Below, piece by piece: positions 41,641 through 49,572 of a stretch of 64,000 nt of DNA. The notes beneath the pieces are model-generated. The model did not search any database, was not told the origin of the DNA, and worked only from the letters and a program-made list of their open reading frames with translations. The position numbers were made by a program, and so were the translations under genes. This DNA comes from Arthrobacter_D sp015752045 (lineage in GTDB: Bacteria; Actinomycetota; Actinomycetes; Actinomycetales; Micrococcaceae), in NCBI RefSeq assembly GCF_015752045.1, contig NZ_JADOUS010000011.1, positions 18,509 to 82,508 of the forward strand, written 5' to 3'. How positions within the stretch are numbered: position 1 is the stretch's first letter; each line of letters begins with the position of its first letter.

Positions 41641-43038
41641 TCAGCCGATGATGGGGCGTTCTTCCGGTAACCGGTACAGGACCGGTTTGCTGTTCAGCGC
41701 CAGGGCCGCGGCGGTGGTGATGGTGCCGATGCGCCCGATGAACATCAGTGCCATGAGAACCAATTGGGCGCTGTGGGGCAGGTCGTAGGTGATGCCCGTG
41801 CTCATTCCGACGGTGGCGAAGGCGGAAACGGATTCGAAGAGGGTTTGTTCGAGTCCGTAGTCGGTGAGCATCAGCAGCAGCACGGCGCCGAGGATCACCA
41901 CGCCGATCCCGAGGAGCGCCACCGAGAGGGCCTGGCGTTGGACGGAGGAGCTGATGGATCGGTTGCCGATGGTGACCTGCTCCCGCCCGCGGATCTCGTT
42001 CAGGATCGCGAAGCCCAGGACGAGGAAGGTCGTGACCTTGATCCCGCCCGCCGTCCCGGCGCTACCTCCCCCGATGAACATGAGGATGTCGGTCATCAGG
42101 AGTGTCTCCGGGGCGGCTTCCCCGTAATTGATGCTGTTGAAGCCCGCCGTGCGGGGGAAGACTCCGCCACCGATGGCCGCGACGAGTTTTCCTCCGGTGC
42201 TCAGCGATCCGAGGGTCTCGGGTCTGTGCCATTCGAAGACTGCGAACAATGTGATGCCCACCGCCAGGAGTAGCAGGGTGCCGTAGACCGTCAGACGGGT
42301 GTGTATGGTCCAGTTGCTGAGTGGGCTCCTGCGGAGCAGTTCGATGATCACGGGAAAGCCGATGGCACCGAGGATGATGGCGATGCTGATGGGCACGATG
42401 ATCCACGGGTCGTCGACGAAGGGGATGAGGTTGTCGCTGAAGAGTGAGAACCCGGCGTTGTTGAACGCTGAGACGGCGTGGAACACCCCGTGCCAGAGAG
42501 CCGTCGGGAGGTCATCGTCGTAGGCGATGCGGAACCGGGCGGTGAGGATGACCGCTGTCACGCCCTCGACGACGCCCATGATCAAGGCAACCCGGATCAG
42601 GACGCGGCGGACGTCGCCGAAGTTCACGGTGTGGCTCTCGGACTGGGCCACCAACTGGCTGCGGATCCCCAGGCGCTTTCGCACCAGCAGGGCCAGGAGG
42701 GTCGCCAGCGTCATGATCCCGAACCCACCCACCTGGATCATGGCAAGGATCGCCGCCTGACCGAAAGGGCTCCAGAACGTCGCTGGGTCCACCGTGATGA
42801 GACCGGTGACGCACACCGCTGATACCGCGGTGAACAGCGCCGGCATCAGGTCGGTACTGTCCGACGCCCTGGCTGCCGGCAGCTCGAGCACCCCGGCACC
42901 GAGGAGGATCACCACGGCGAACGCCAGGGGAACCAGGCGAACCGGCGTGAGAACCCGGCTGCTGAAGGCCGCGACGTGCCCGCGCAACTCTTTCAGCCGT
43001 TCTATCGCGCCTGTCCGGCTCACCCGTTCTGCTGCCAA
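41641..43038 (-). CDS. TrkH/KtrB-type potassium uptake channel
   Basis: About 465 residues with four repeated membrane-pore-membrane units. The selectivity-filter regions read TAVSAVCVTGL, HAVSAFNNAGFS, VFPRTAGFNS and ESVSAFATVGMSTGI; a conserved Gly is in each. GGGSAGTAGGIKVTT is a strong family motif. TTG at 43038 is preferred because AAGGAGAG lies just upstream; a GTG 30 bases earlier lacks a ribosome site. It probably forms the membrane part of a Ktr/Trk system, but no trkA/ktrA is adjacent. Confidence 0.9.
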   Translation of the reverse strand: MAAERVSRTGAIERLKELRGHVAAFSSRVLTPVRLVPLAFAVVILLGAGVLELPAARASDSTDLMPALFTAVSAVCVTGLITVDPATFWSPFGQAAILAMIQVGGFGIMTLATLLALLVRKRLGIRSQLVAQSESHTVNFGDVRRVLIRVALIMGVVEGVTAVILTARFRIAYDDDLPTALWHGVFHAVSAFNNAGFSLFSDNLIPFVDDPWIIVPISIAIILGAIGFPVIIELLRRSPLSNWTIHTRLTVYGTLLLLAVGITLFAVFEWHRPETLGSLSTGGKLVAAIGGGVFPRTAGFNSINYGEAAPETLLMTDILMFIGGGSAGTAGGIKVTTFLVLGFAILNEIRGREQVTIGNRSISSSVQRQALSVALLGIGVVILGAVLLLMLTDYGLEQTLFESVSAFATVGMSTGITYDLPHSAQLVLMALMFIGRIGTITTAAALALNSKPVLYRLPEERPIIG

Positions 43039-43149
43039 TGCATCTCTCCTTCGTCGTGATGATCGCACCGTTGCAGAAGCGCGTGTCGCAGGTCTCTGCC
43101 CTGAACGGGTGACTCCGATGTCGGACCCGTCGCGGATGTAGCCCGCGTA

Positions 43150-45126
43150 CTAGCCGACGTGCACGCGTGGCCTGAGCACGGGATCGGGTTCCTGCTGGCG
43201 GATGATCTCCCGAACGACGGGGGCGGTGTCCCCTTGACCGAGCAGGAGGTAGCGCATCAGGTGAGCCAGGGGGTTTCCTTCGGACCACTCGAAGTGGGCG
43301 TGCGGATTCACGCCGGTGGAATCACGCAGGGCGAGCAGGATCGCGGCGATCGCGTTCGGAGCGGCCGGGCTTTCGACGCGCAGGATCCGGTGGTCGTTGA
43401 CAGTGACACCCCGGACCCGGAGTTTGTTGCTGAACTCGGACGGGTCGATGACGTCGATCTCGAGGAAGATGATGTCCGCTGTGCCCGGGACCGGGTTGAG
43501 ATCCCGCTGGTCCGCTTCCTTGGCCGCGTACTCGTCCGCGGCTCCTGACTGACGACGGTGGGCGACCAGGTTCAGGCGACCGTCGAAGGTGATGGAGTCG
43601 GTGACGAAGGACCGTGCTCGGTCATCGAACTCGATGACGTCCGCCCGGAGCTCCGTGGTCCGGGTGACGCGGGAGACGAGGGAGACGGCGATGATGCCGG
43701 CGATGAAGAACCCGGAGATCAGGATACCGTCGGGCTTTTCGATGATATTAGCGACCAGCGCGTAGAGCAGCACCAGCGTGAGAACGGTGAAAGCGATCGA
43801 GGCGGCGCGCTGGTGGCTTCGGATGGCGCTGATGGTGACGGCGATGGACCCGGACACCATCATCGCGAGGATCCCGGTTGCATACGCTCCGGCCTGGGCA
43901 TTGACGTCGGCGTTGAAGCCGATGGTGATGACGATGCTCAACGCGGTGTAGACGAGGACGACCGGGCGCACCGCGCGGCCCCACTCCGGTGCCATTCCGT
44001 ACGCCGGCAGGTATCGCGGCACGATGTTGATCAGCCCGGCCATGGCAGAGGCGCCGGCGAACCAGAGGATCAGGATGCTGCTGATGTCATACGCAGTGCC
44101 GAACCCGCCTCCGAACAGTTCATGTGCAAGGTATGCCAGCGCGCGGCCGCTGGCCTCCCCACCTGCTTCGAAAGCCTCCGCGGGGATGAGGACCGTGGTG
44201 ATGAAGCTGCTCGCCAGCAGGTACACGCTCATGATCAGGGCCGCTAGTGTCAGCAGTTTCTTGGTATTGCGAATGCGCGAAGCCAGTCGTTCCTCGTCGG
44301 TCGAGCCCTTCGCGGCGATCAGCGGCATCATGCTCACGCCGGTCTCGAACCCGGACAGACCCAGGACCAGGAGCGGGAACGCGATCAGGGCCGGTCCGAT
44401 GACGCCGCCGATGCTGCCCGTCCGGGTCAAGGCATCCGTCCACGTGGTCAGGGCTCCCGGTTCGGTGAAGACTGCCTGCATCCCGACAACGATGATCACG
44501 GCGTTCAGGGACAGGAACACCGCCACCAGTGGAATCGCGACAATCACCGCTTCCCTGAAGCCCAGCAGGAACACACCACCCAGGATCAGCAGGAACACAA
44601 CCGTGATGAGCACGGCCTGACCGTCCAGGAAGGATGGAAGGAACGGGTTCTCCAGCAGGTGCACTGTCGCATCGGCGGAGGACAGGGTGATGGTGATGAT
44701 CCACGACGTGGCGACAAAACCCAGCAGTACCAGCACGAAGACCTTGCCCCGCCAGAACGGCAGGAGTCGCTCGAGCATCGCCACCGATCCTTGCCCGTGC
44801 GGGCTCTCCCCGGCAACCCGCCGGTACATCGGCAGCACGCCCACCAAAGTCAGCACCACGATCAGCAGGGTCGCCAGCGGCGATAGCGCACCGGCTGCCA
44901 GGACTGCGATACCCGGCAGGTAGGACAGTGTCGAGAAGTAATCCACCCCGGTCAGGCACATGACCTTCCACCAGGCGCTGGGCTTGGCGTGGCTTTCGTC
45001 GGACGCCGGACCCACGGGCTGCACACGATCGGCGAGCAACCACCGACGCATTCGCCCTGTCGACGCAGCAGATCTCGCGGTGACGGGAACTGCCGCAGAA
45101 ACGGCATACTCCACGGGGGCGGTCAT
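43150..45126 (-). CDS. APC-superfamily permease with C-terminal cytoplasmic domain (KimA-like)
   Basis: About 658 residues, with 12 membrane helices (about residues 45-490), then a hydrophilic domain of about 150 residues. The first helix region (MCLTGVDYFSTLSYLPGIA) and GLSGFETGVSMMPL resemble KimA/YdaO-type potassium importers more than amino acid permeases; the pairing with TrkH/KtrB supports potassium. ATG at 45126 is selected because GGAGG precedes it by 7 bases; 17 upstream codons are not likely used. It lies 111 bases upstream of the channel gene, probably one transcript. Confidence 0.8.
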   Translation of the reverse strand: MTAPVEYAVSAAVPVTARSAASTGRMRRWLLADRVQPVGPASDESHAKPSAWWKVMCLTGVDYFSTLSYLPGIAVLAAGALSPLATLLIVVLTLVGVLPMYRRVAGESPHGQGSVAMLERLLPFWRGKVFVLVLLGFVATSWIITITLSSADATVHLLENPFLPSFLDGQAVLITVVFLLILGGVFLLGFREAVIVAIPLVAVFLSLNAVIIVVGMQAVFTEPGALTTWTDALTRTGSIGGVIGPALIAFPLLVLGLSGFETGVSMMPLIAAKGSTDEERLASRIRNTKKLLTLAALIMSVYLLASSFITTVLIPAEAFEAGGEASGRALAYLAHELFGGGFGTAYDISSILILWFAGASAMAGLINIVPRYLPAYGMAPEWGRAVRPVVLVYTALSIVITIGFNADVNAQAGAYATGILAMMVSGSIAVTISAIRSHQRAASIAFTVLTLVLLYALVANIIEKPDGILISGFFIAGIIAVSLVSRVTRTTELRADVIEFDDRARSFVTDSITFDGRLNLVAHRRQSGAADEYAAKEADQRDLNPVPGTADIIFLEIDVIDPSEFSNKLRVRGVTVNDHRILRVESPAAPNAIAAILLALRDSTGVNPHAHFEWSEGNPLAHLMRYLLLGQGDTAPVVREIIRQQEPDPVLRPRVHVG

Positions 45127-45468
45127 CAACATCCTCCAGGGCTCAAGCATGCACAGGATGCACGGAACGACGCACATGGCGGGGCCGTGGGCATCGCTCA
45201 GTGAGCTTATCGAGTGCGCAGCGCCCTAGGGCGGGTCTTAACGCTTCCTTAACACCGCCGAACCGCGGCCTCAACGGCTTGGATCGGCACTCCGCTCTCA
45301 CAGAACGACCAACCTGTCCCTGCGTCGTACCTGCCCGCGCCGCCGGGGTCCGCGACGCTAAGTCGTCGTCGTGGGATGTTCACCCGGGTTCCAGTGGGCG
45401 TCACCCTGTTGCTCACCTCAACTATCTAGCGTGGGAAAGCCACAGCCCCCACCCGAAAGTTGAGGACC
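45127..45468. promoter_or_regulatory. Divergent control region with TTAAC direct repeat
   Basis: This 342-bp gap separates the KimA-like gene (minus) from the secreted phosphodiesterase (plus). It contains TTAACG at 45238-45243 and TTAACA at 45249-45254, spaced 11 bases, the geometry of OmpR/PhoP-family operator half-sites. A palindrome CGCCCTAGGGCG lies at 45222-45233. No promoter elements can be fixed with confidence. Confidence 0.45.
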
Positions 45469-46320
45469 ATGCCCAGTGCCCGGCCTTTCGCCCTGTTCTT
45501 CGTCTGCTCGTCGCTTGCCGTCTCCGTTGCCGTCCCGGCGAACGCGTCCCAGGCAGCCGATGACGTTTCCCTCGGTGCCCCGCGTGAAGCGGCGCACGCC
45601 CACAACGACTACGAGCACGACCGCCCACTGTTCGATGCACTCCACCACGGCTTCACCAGCGTCGAGGCCGACGTCTGGCTCGTGGACGGGGAGCTGCTCG
45701 TGGCCCATGACCTCGAAGATGTCGCTGCCGGAGTGACGCTCGAGAGCCTCTATCTCGATCCGCTCGACGAGCTGGTGCATGGCAGGGCCGGCAGCGTCTA
45801 CCCGGGGTGGGACGGTGAGTTCCAGCTGCTGGTCGACATCAAGGGTGACGCCGAGCAGACCTACGCCGCGCTCGAGGCCGAGCTCGACGAGCACCGCTCC
45901 CTGCTCACGCGCTTCAGCAACGGCAAGATGAAGCAGGGTGCGGTGAGCGTCGTGGTCAGCGGCAACCGCCCGCTGGCCACGATGGCCGCCGATCGGCACC
46001 GCTCGAGCTTCTACGACGGACGTGCCACCGACCTGGGATCGGCGTTGCCATCGACCCTCATGCCGCTGATCAGCAATAACTGGAACCAGCTCTTCACCTG
46101 GCAAGGCGTGGGCGAGATGCCGACCGCGGAGCGGGAGAAGCTCAGGGCCTATGTGGCCACGGCCCACGAGCAGGGCGCGCGGGTCCGGTTCTGGGCGACC
46201 CCGGATCTCCCCGGTACCGCACGTGAAGCGGTCTGGTCGGAACTTGCTGACGCGGGCGTCGACCATATCAACACCGATGACCTCGCCGCCCTCGACCAGT
46301 TCCTCGCAGCGCGCAGCTGA
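45469..46320 (+). CDS. Secreted PI-PLC/GDPD-like phosphodiesterase
   Basis: The 283-residue protein has a signal peptide (cleavage after VPANA, about residue 25). The catalytic barrel opens with AHAHNDYEHDRPLFDAL and continues with VEADVWLVDGELLVAHD, which carry the His, Glu, Asp and second His typical of glycerophosphodiester phosphodiesterase/PI-PLC superfamily enzymes. LLVDIKGD provides a further acidic pair. Likely substrates are phospholipid head-group diesters outside the cell. The ATG is preceded by TTGAGGA. It ends 20 bases before a remnant gene. Confidence 0.85.
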   Translation: MPSARPFALFFVCSSLAVSVAVPANASQAADDVSLGAPREAAHAHNDYEHDRPLFDALHHGFTSVEADVWLVDGELLVAHDLEDVAAGVTLESLYLDPLDELVHGRAGSVYPGWDGEFQLLVDIKGDAEQTYAALEAELDEHRSLLTRFSNGKMKQGAVSVVVSGNRPLATMAADRHRSSFYDGRATDLGSALPSTLMPLISNNWNQLFTWQGVGEMPTAEREKLRAYVATAHEQGARVRFWATPDLPGTAREAVWSELADAGVDHINTDDLAALDQFLAARS

Positions 46321-46457
46321 CCCCGACAGCTTCAGGAGGAAATGGGTGACGACTTGGTCGAGGTGGACCGGCGCAAGCTCGATCCACGCCAGTACGACCC
46401 CCGCCACATCGTTCGGGAGGCGCTTTTCGAGGATCTCTACGAACTGACCGGGACGCT

Positions 46458-46661
46458 CTCCGTCCCAGTGCGCTCGATGCCCAGCCGGCGGCTCGAGCAC
46501 ACTGGGACGGCTTCCCTCGCTCGGCGAAGCGCGCAATCCTCGAATGGATCAGTACCGGCAAGACCGGGGCCACCCGTGAACGACGCATCCAGCAGACAGC
46601 CAACGAGGCAGCCGAGGGCCGCCGCGCCAACCAGGGGCGCCGGCCCAAGACCATGAAGTAG
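46458..46661 (+). pseudogene. C-terminal remnant of a YdeI/OmpD-associated family protein
   Basis: In the frame ending with TAG at 46659-46661 the translation reads SALDAQPAARAHWDGF, then SAKRAILEWISTGKT and RERRIQQTANEAAEG. This matches the C-terminal helical segment of YdeI/OmpD-associated proteins (Pfam PF13376-like). No N-terminal part and no start with a ribosome site exist in that frame. An overlapping frame from ATG 46342, preceded by AGGAGGAA, codes 104 residues but turns low-complexity and is probably a broken 5' end. Confidence 0.55.
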
Positions 46662-46667
46662 GCGCAG

Positions 46668-47030
46668 ATGTCCACTGTGCCGCAGCGAGCATCCGCCTAC
46701 CTCACCCTCCAGATGATGGGAACCCATGGTTTTCCAGCGGCGGGCCTCATCATGCTCGGTATCTGGTCCGCGGGTATATGTGTGGCCGGGGCCCACTCCC
46801 ATTCCCTTCCGATGTGGCTATGTGTCGTGGGATTGGTCGCCGCCCTTCGTCTCGTGATGCTCATGGCGGGGCCATTGATGACCGCAGCAGCGATCGACCT
46901 ACCCGGCATGTGGCTTGCCTCCATCGCACTGATCCCCCTGGGAATGCTGTGGTGGGCAGCCCTCGGCGTTGTGCTGCTTGTCCGGTCCCGACGCAACCAC
47001 GAGCAGCCACCTGTTAGTCCAGCACCGTGA
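46668..47030 (+). CDS. Small membrane protein
   Basis: The 120-residue product has about four hydrophobic segments (about 22-42, 44-64, 66-80 and 82-106) and a charged, Pro-containing C-terminus (RSRRNHEQPP). It begins 7 bases after the remnant gene. There is no clear ribosome site. I recognise no family. It is the last gene of the non-flagellar block. Confidence 0.5.
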   Translation: MSTVPQRASAYLTLQMMGTHGFPAAGLIMLGIWSAGICVAGAHSHSLPMWLCVVGLVAALRLVMLMAGPLMTAAAIDLPGMWLASIALIPLGMLWWAALGVVLLVRSRRNHEQPPVSPAP

Positions 47031-47356
47031 GCCATGCCGAGTAGACGCGTTGTGGACTCGTTGGAAGTCTCCCGAGGACGTCCGCGCCGTGGGGCTGGGA
47101 AGGTGGTGGAGGAGAGGGATTCGGCCGTCCGCGCTGGACCTGCGCCTGAAGGTCGAGACCAGCAATAGAGGGTTGGGTATCCCTCTCACGTCAGGCGCAT
47201 CGATCCGTCGCCCACGGGGCAGCCCACCCGGAGCCCGCAAACAACGGTCGCGGGTCTACAGATCATCCGCGAGGTACCGGCCCTTACGAAGCCGTGACCC
47301 ATGCCGACAGTGGGAGAAAGAGACCCCGCCGGGGTGTCCCGACCCCAGGATGTCCG
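47031..47356. other. Gene-free stretch before flbD
   Basis: These 326 bases have no frame with start and ribosome site on either strand. A weak 6-bp hairpin (AGAGGG/CCCTCT, 47167-47186) is the only structure seen. No FliA-type box precedes flbD here, so its promoter is unidentified. Confidence 0.5.
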
Positions 47357-47728
47357 ATGATCGTGGTGACCCGGCTCAACGAGAGCCAGTTCGCGGTGAA
47401 CCCTGACCTCATCGAGCGTATCCACGAGAATCCGGACACCACGCTCGTGATGGTCGATGGCGCGAAGTACATCGTCACGGAGTCCCTCCGAGAGGTGATC
47501 GAGCTCATCGCCGCGTACCGCGCGCGCATCATCTCGCTTGCACGGTTCATGCCAGGCGACCCCTCCGCCGCCCCGTTCGACGACGGGGATCAGGCAGGTC
47601 AGCGTCCGCTCGGCCTCGTCCGCGATGCTCCCGCCGACACCGCCGCTCCCACCGACACCAGCCCGGTCAGGCATTCCGGCGCCGACGGCGCGGGCTCGCC
47701 CGTCCAGTTCAGACCTAGGACCACGTAA
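47357..47728 (+). CDS. flbD: Flagellar protein FlbD (SwrD-like)
   Basis: The 123-residue protein has the compact FlbD core in its first 65 residues: MIVVTRLNESQFAVNPDLIERI, TTLVMVDGAKYIVTES and VIELIAAYRARI. SwrD/FlbD in Bacillus raises motor torque, fitting its place before motA. A disordered tail of about 55 residues follows, longer than in most relatives. ATG at 47357 is chosen over an in-frame start 63 bases upstream. Its TAA overlaps the motA ATG. Confidence 0.9.
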   Translation: MIVVTRLNESQFAVNPDLIERIHENPDTTLVMVDGAKYIVTESLREVIELIAAYRARIISLARFMPGDPSAAPFDDGDQAGQRPLGLVRDAPADTAAPTDTSPVRHSGADGAGSPVQFRPRTT

Positions 47729-48558
47729 TGGATCCCGCAACAATCGTCGGTATTCTCGTCGCCTTCGGTGCCCTGTACGCGATGATCACCCTCGAGCATG
47801 CGAGCGTCCAGGCGCTCCTGCTGCCGGCCCCCATGATCCTCGTCTTCGGTGCCACCATCGCCATCGGGATCGCCGGCGGCACCTTCAAGGACTTCCTGGT
47901 CGCGGTGAAGGCAGTCCCGGCGGCGATGATGGGCAAGACCATCCCACCTCAGGACACGATCGACAGCGTCGTGGTCCTCGCCGAGAAGGCCCGCAGTGAG
48001 GGGCTGCTGGCCCTCGAGGAGGAAGCCAACACCGTGGAGGACCCATTCCTGCGCGGAGCCCTGCAGAACATCGCGGACGGGACGGACGGCGAGGAGCTGC
48101 GCGAGATCCTCGAGGACGAGATCGACTCCGCCTCCCAGACGCACCGCACGGCCTCGAAGTTCTTCGCGAGCCTGGGCGGCTACGCCCCGACGGTGGGCAT
48201 CATCGGCACCGTCGTCTCGCTGACCCACGTGCTCGAGAACCTCTCCAGTCCCGACAAGCTGGGACCCATGATCGCCGCAGCCTTCGTCGCGACGCTGTGG
48301 GGGCTGCTTTCGGCGAACTTCCTGTGGCTGCCCATCGGCACCCGCATCAAGCGCCTGGGCGAGATGGAGACCGCGCGCATGACGCTCCTGATGGAGGGCG
48401 TCCTCGCCGTGCAGGCCGGCAGCCAGCCCCGGTTGCTCGGTGAGCGGCTGAAGGCGATGGTGCCGCAGCACGCGCAGGGAAAGAGTGGCAAGGGCGACAA
48501 GGACTCCGCGAAGGGCGCAGCCGACGGGCCGGCCTCGCAGGGCAAGGCCGCGGCGTGA
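47728..48558 (+). CDS. motA: Flagellar motor stator protein MotA
   Basis: The 276-residue protein has four membrane helices (two near the N-terminus, two near 155-210) and a large cytoplasmic loop with LALEEEANTVEDPFLRGALQNIADG. The second pair contains KFFASLGGYAPTVGIIGTVVSL and the conserved Pro, typical of the proton channel. It forms the stator with MotB. The GTG of motB overlaps its stop by 4 bases. Confidence 0.96.
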   Translation: MDPATIVGILVAFGALYAMITLEHASVQALLLPAPMILVFGATIAIGIAGGTFKDFLVAVKAVPAAMMGKTIPPQDTIDSVVVLAEKARSEGLLALEEEANTVEDPFLRGALQNIADGTDGEELREILEDEIDSASQTHRTASKFFASLGGYAPTVGIIGTVVSLTHVLENLSSPDKLGPMIAAAFVATLWGLLSANFLWLPIGTRIKRLGEMETARMTLLMEGVLAVQAGSQPRLLGERLKAMVPQHAQGKSGKGDKDSAKGAADGPASQGKAAA

Positions 48559-49532
48559 GCAGACGCCCGCAGCGCAGGCGGCACAGCGAGGATCACGGCG
48601 AGGAGCACCCGGACGAGCGCTGGATGGCGTCCTACATGGACATGGTCACCGTGCTGATGTGCATGTTCATCGTCCTGTACGCGATGTCCAGCGTGGACCA
48701 GCAGAAGTTCGAGCAGCTGCGTACATCGCTCGCCACGGGATTCGGCGTGGTCGAGACCGCAACGGTCGACACTGCGGAGGGAACCGTCGTCGCTGCGGAG
48801 AACGTCAACGCCGAGGGGGAGTCGTTCACCGGGGGAGCCGCGCTCTCCGACGTGGACCCGGAGACCCAGAAGACCGAACCCGGAGCCGCCGACGTCGTCG
48901 CACCCACGCCCTCGCCCGCGCCGTCCGCGGGCGGCCCGTCCGAGACCACCGCGCCCACGCCGTCGCCCTCACCGTCGGCCGGTGGGGACGCCGCGGACCC
49001 GACGACGGATCGCGAGCGCGCGACGGCGGAGGTCGAGAACCTCCGCGCCCTGCAGGAGCGGATCGATGCCGGGCTACGCGCGCAGAACCTCGCCACGGCC
49101 GTCCGCTACGTGATCGACGAGCGCGGCCTCACCATCCGGCTCGTCGGTTCCGAGACCTTCTTCCTCCCGGACAGTGCACAGCTGACCGAGCAGACGCAGC
49201 GCGTGCTCGAGAGCGTGGGGCCGATCCTGGCGACCATCCCGAACGAGGTGGGCGTCGAGGGGCACACCGCGCGCCTGCCGGATTCCGTGCCGCGGCCGCT
49301 CGACTGGGAACTGTCCACCGAGCGGGCCGTCAACGTGGTCCGGAACCTCATCGACACCGGCGGAGTCCCAGCACCGCGCCTGGTGGCCATCGGCTACGGC
49401 GAGTCGCGGCCGCTGGCGCCGGGCACCACCCCTGAGGAGCTCGAGCTGAACCGCCGCGTGGACATCGTGGTGCACTCCGACGAGCCCGAGAGCGTGCGCG
49501 CCCTCATCCCCGGAATCACCGGCGGGGAGTGA
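48555..49532 (+). CDS. motB: Flagellar motor stator protein MotB
   Basis: The 325-residue protein has a basic N-terminus, one membrane helix with the proton-carrying Asp in WMASYMDMVTVLMCMFIVLYAMS, a Pro/Ser-rich linker (about 115-150) and a C-terminal OmpA-like peptidoglycan-binding domain (GHTARLPDS, LSTERAVNV, NRRVDI). It anchors the stator to the wall. The helix residues suggest a proton-driven motor. It ends just before the fliM promoter. Confidence 0.95.
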   Translation: MSRRPQRRRHSEDHGEEHPDERWMASYMDMVTVLMCMFIVLYAMSSVDQQKFEQLRTSLATGFGVVETATVDTAEGTVVAAENVNAEGESFTGGAALSDVDPETQKTEPGAADVVAPTPSPAPSAGGPSETTAPTPSPSPSAGGDAADPTTDRERATAEVENLRALQERIDAGLRAQNLATAVRYVIDERGLTIRLVGSETFFLPDSAQLTEQTQRVLESVGPILATIPNEVGVEGHTARLPDSVPRPLDWELSTERAVNVVRNLIDTGGVPAPRLVAIGYGESRPLAPGTTPEELELNRRVDIVVHSDEPESVRALIPGITGGE

Positions 49533-49537
49533 ACCGC

Positions 49538-49564
49538 TAACAACCGGCCGTCGTCGTCCGATAG
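49538..49564 (+). promoter_or_regulatory. Sigma-28 (FliA) type promoter of the fliM operon
   Basis: TAAC (49538-49541), 15 bases, then TCCGATAG (49557-49564). It is almost identical to the fliC promoter. Only eight bases separate the -10 box from the fliM GTG at 49573, so the transcript should begin at or within a base or two of the start codon. Confidence 0.85.
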
Positions 49565-49572
49565 TCGCTAGC

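Noticed and set aside
45127..45468. Possible c-di-AMP (ydaO) riboswitch upstream of the KimA-like gene on the minus strand
   Set aside because: KimA genes often carry one, and fragments such as GGGTGAAC and GCCGATCC occur, but the conserved order and the CCGAATCCG-type segment are not matched. An Infernal search with RF00379 would decide.
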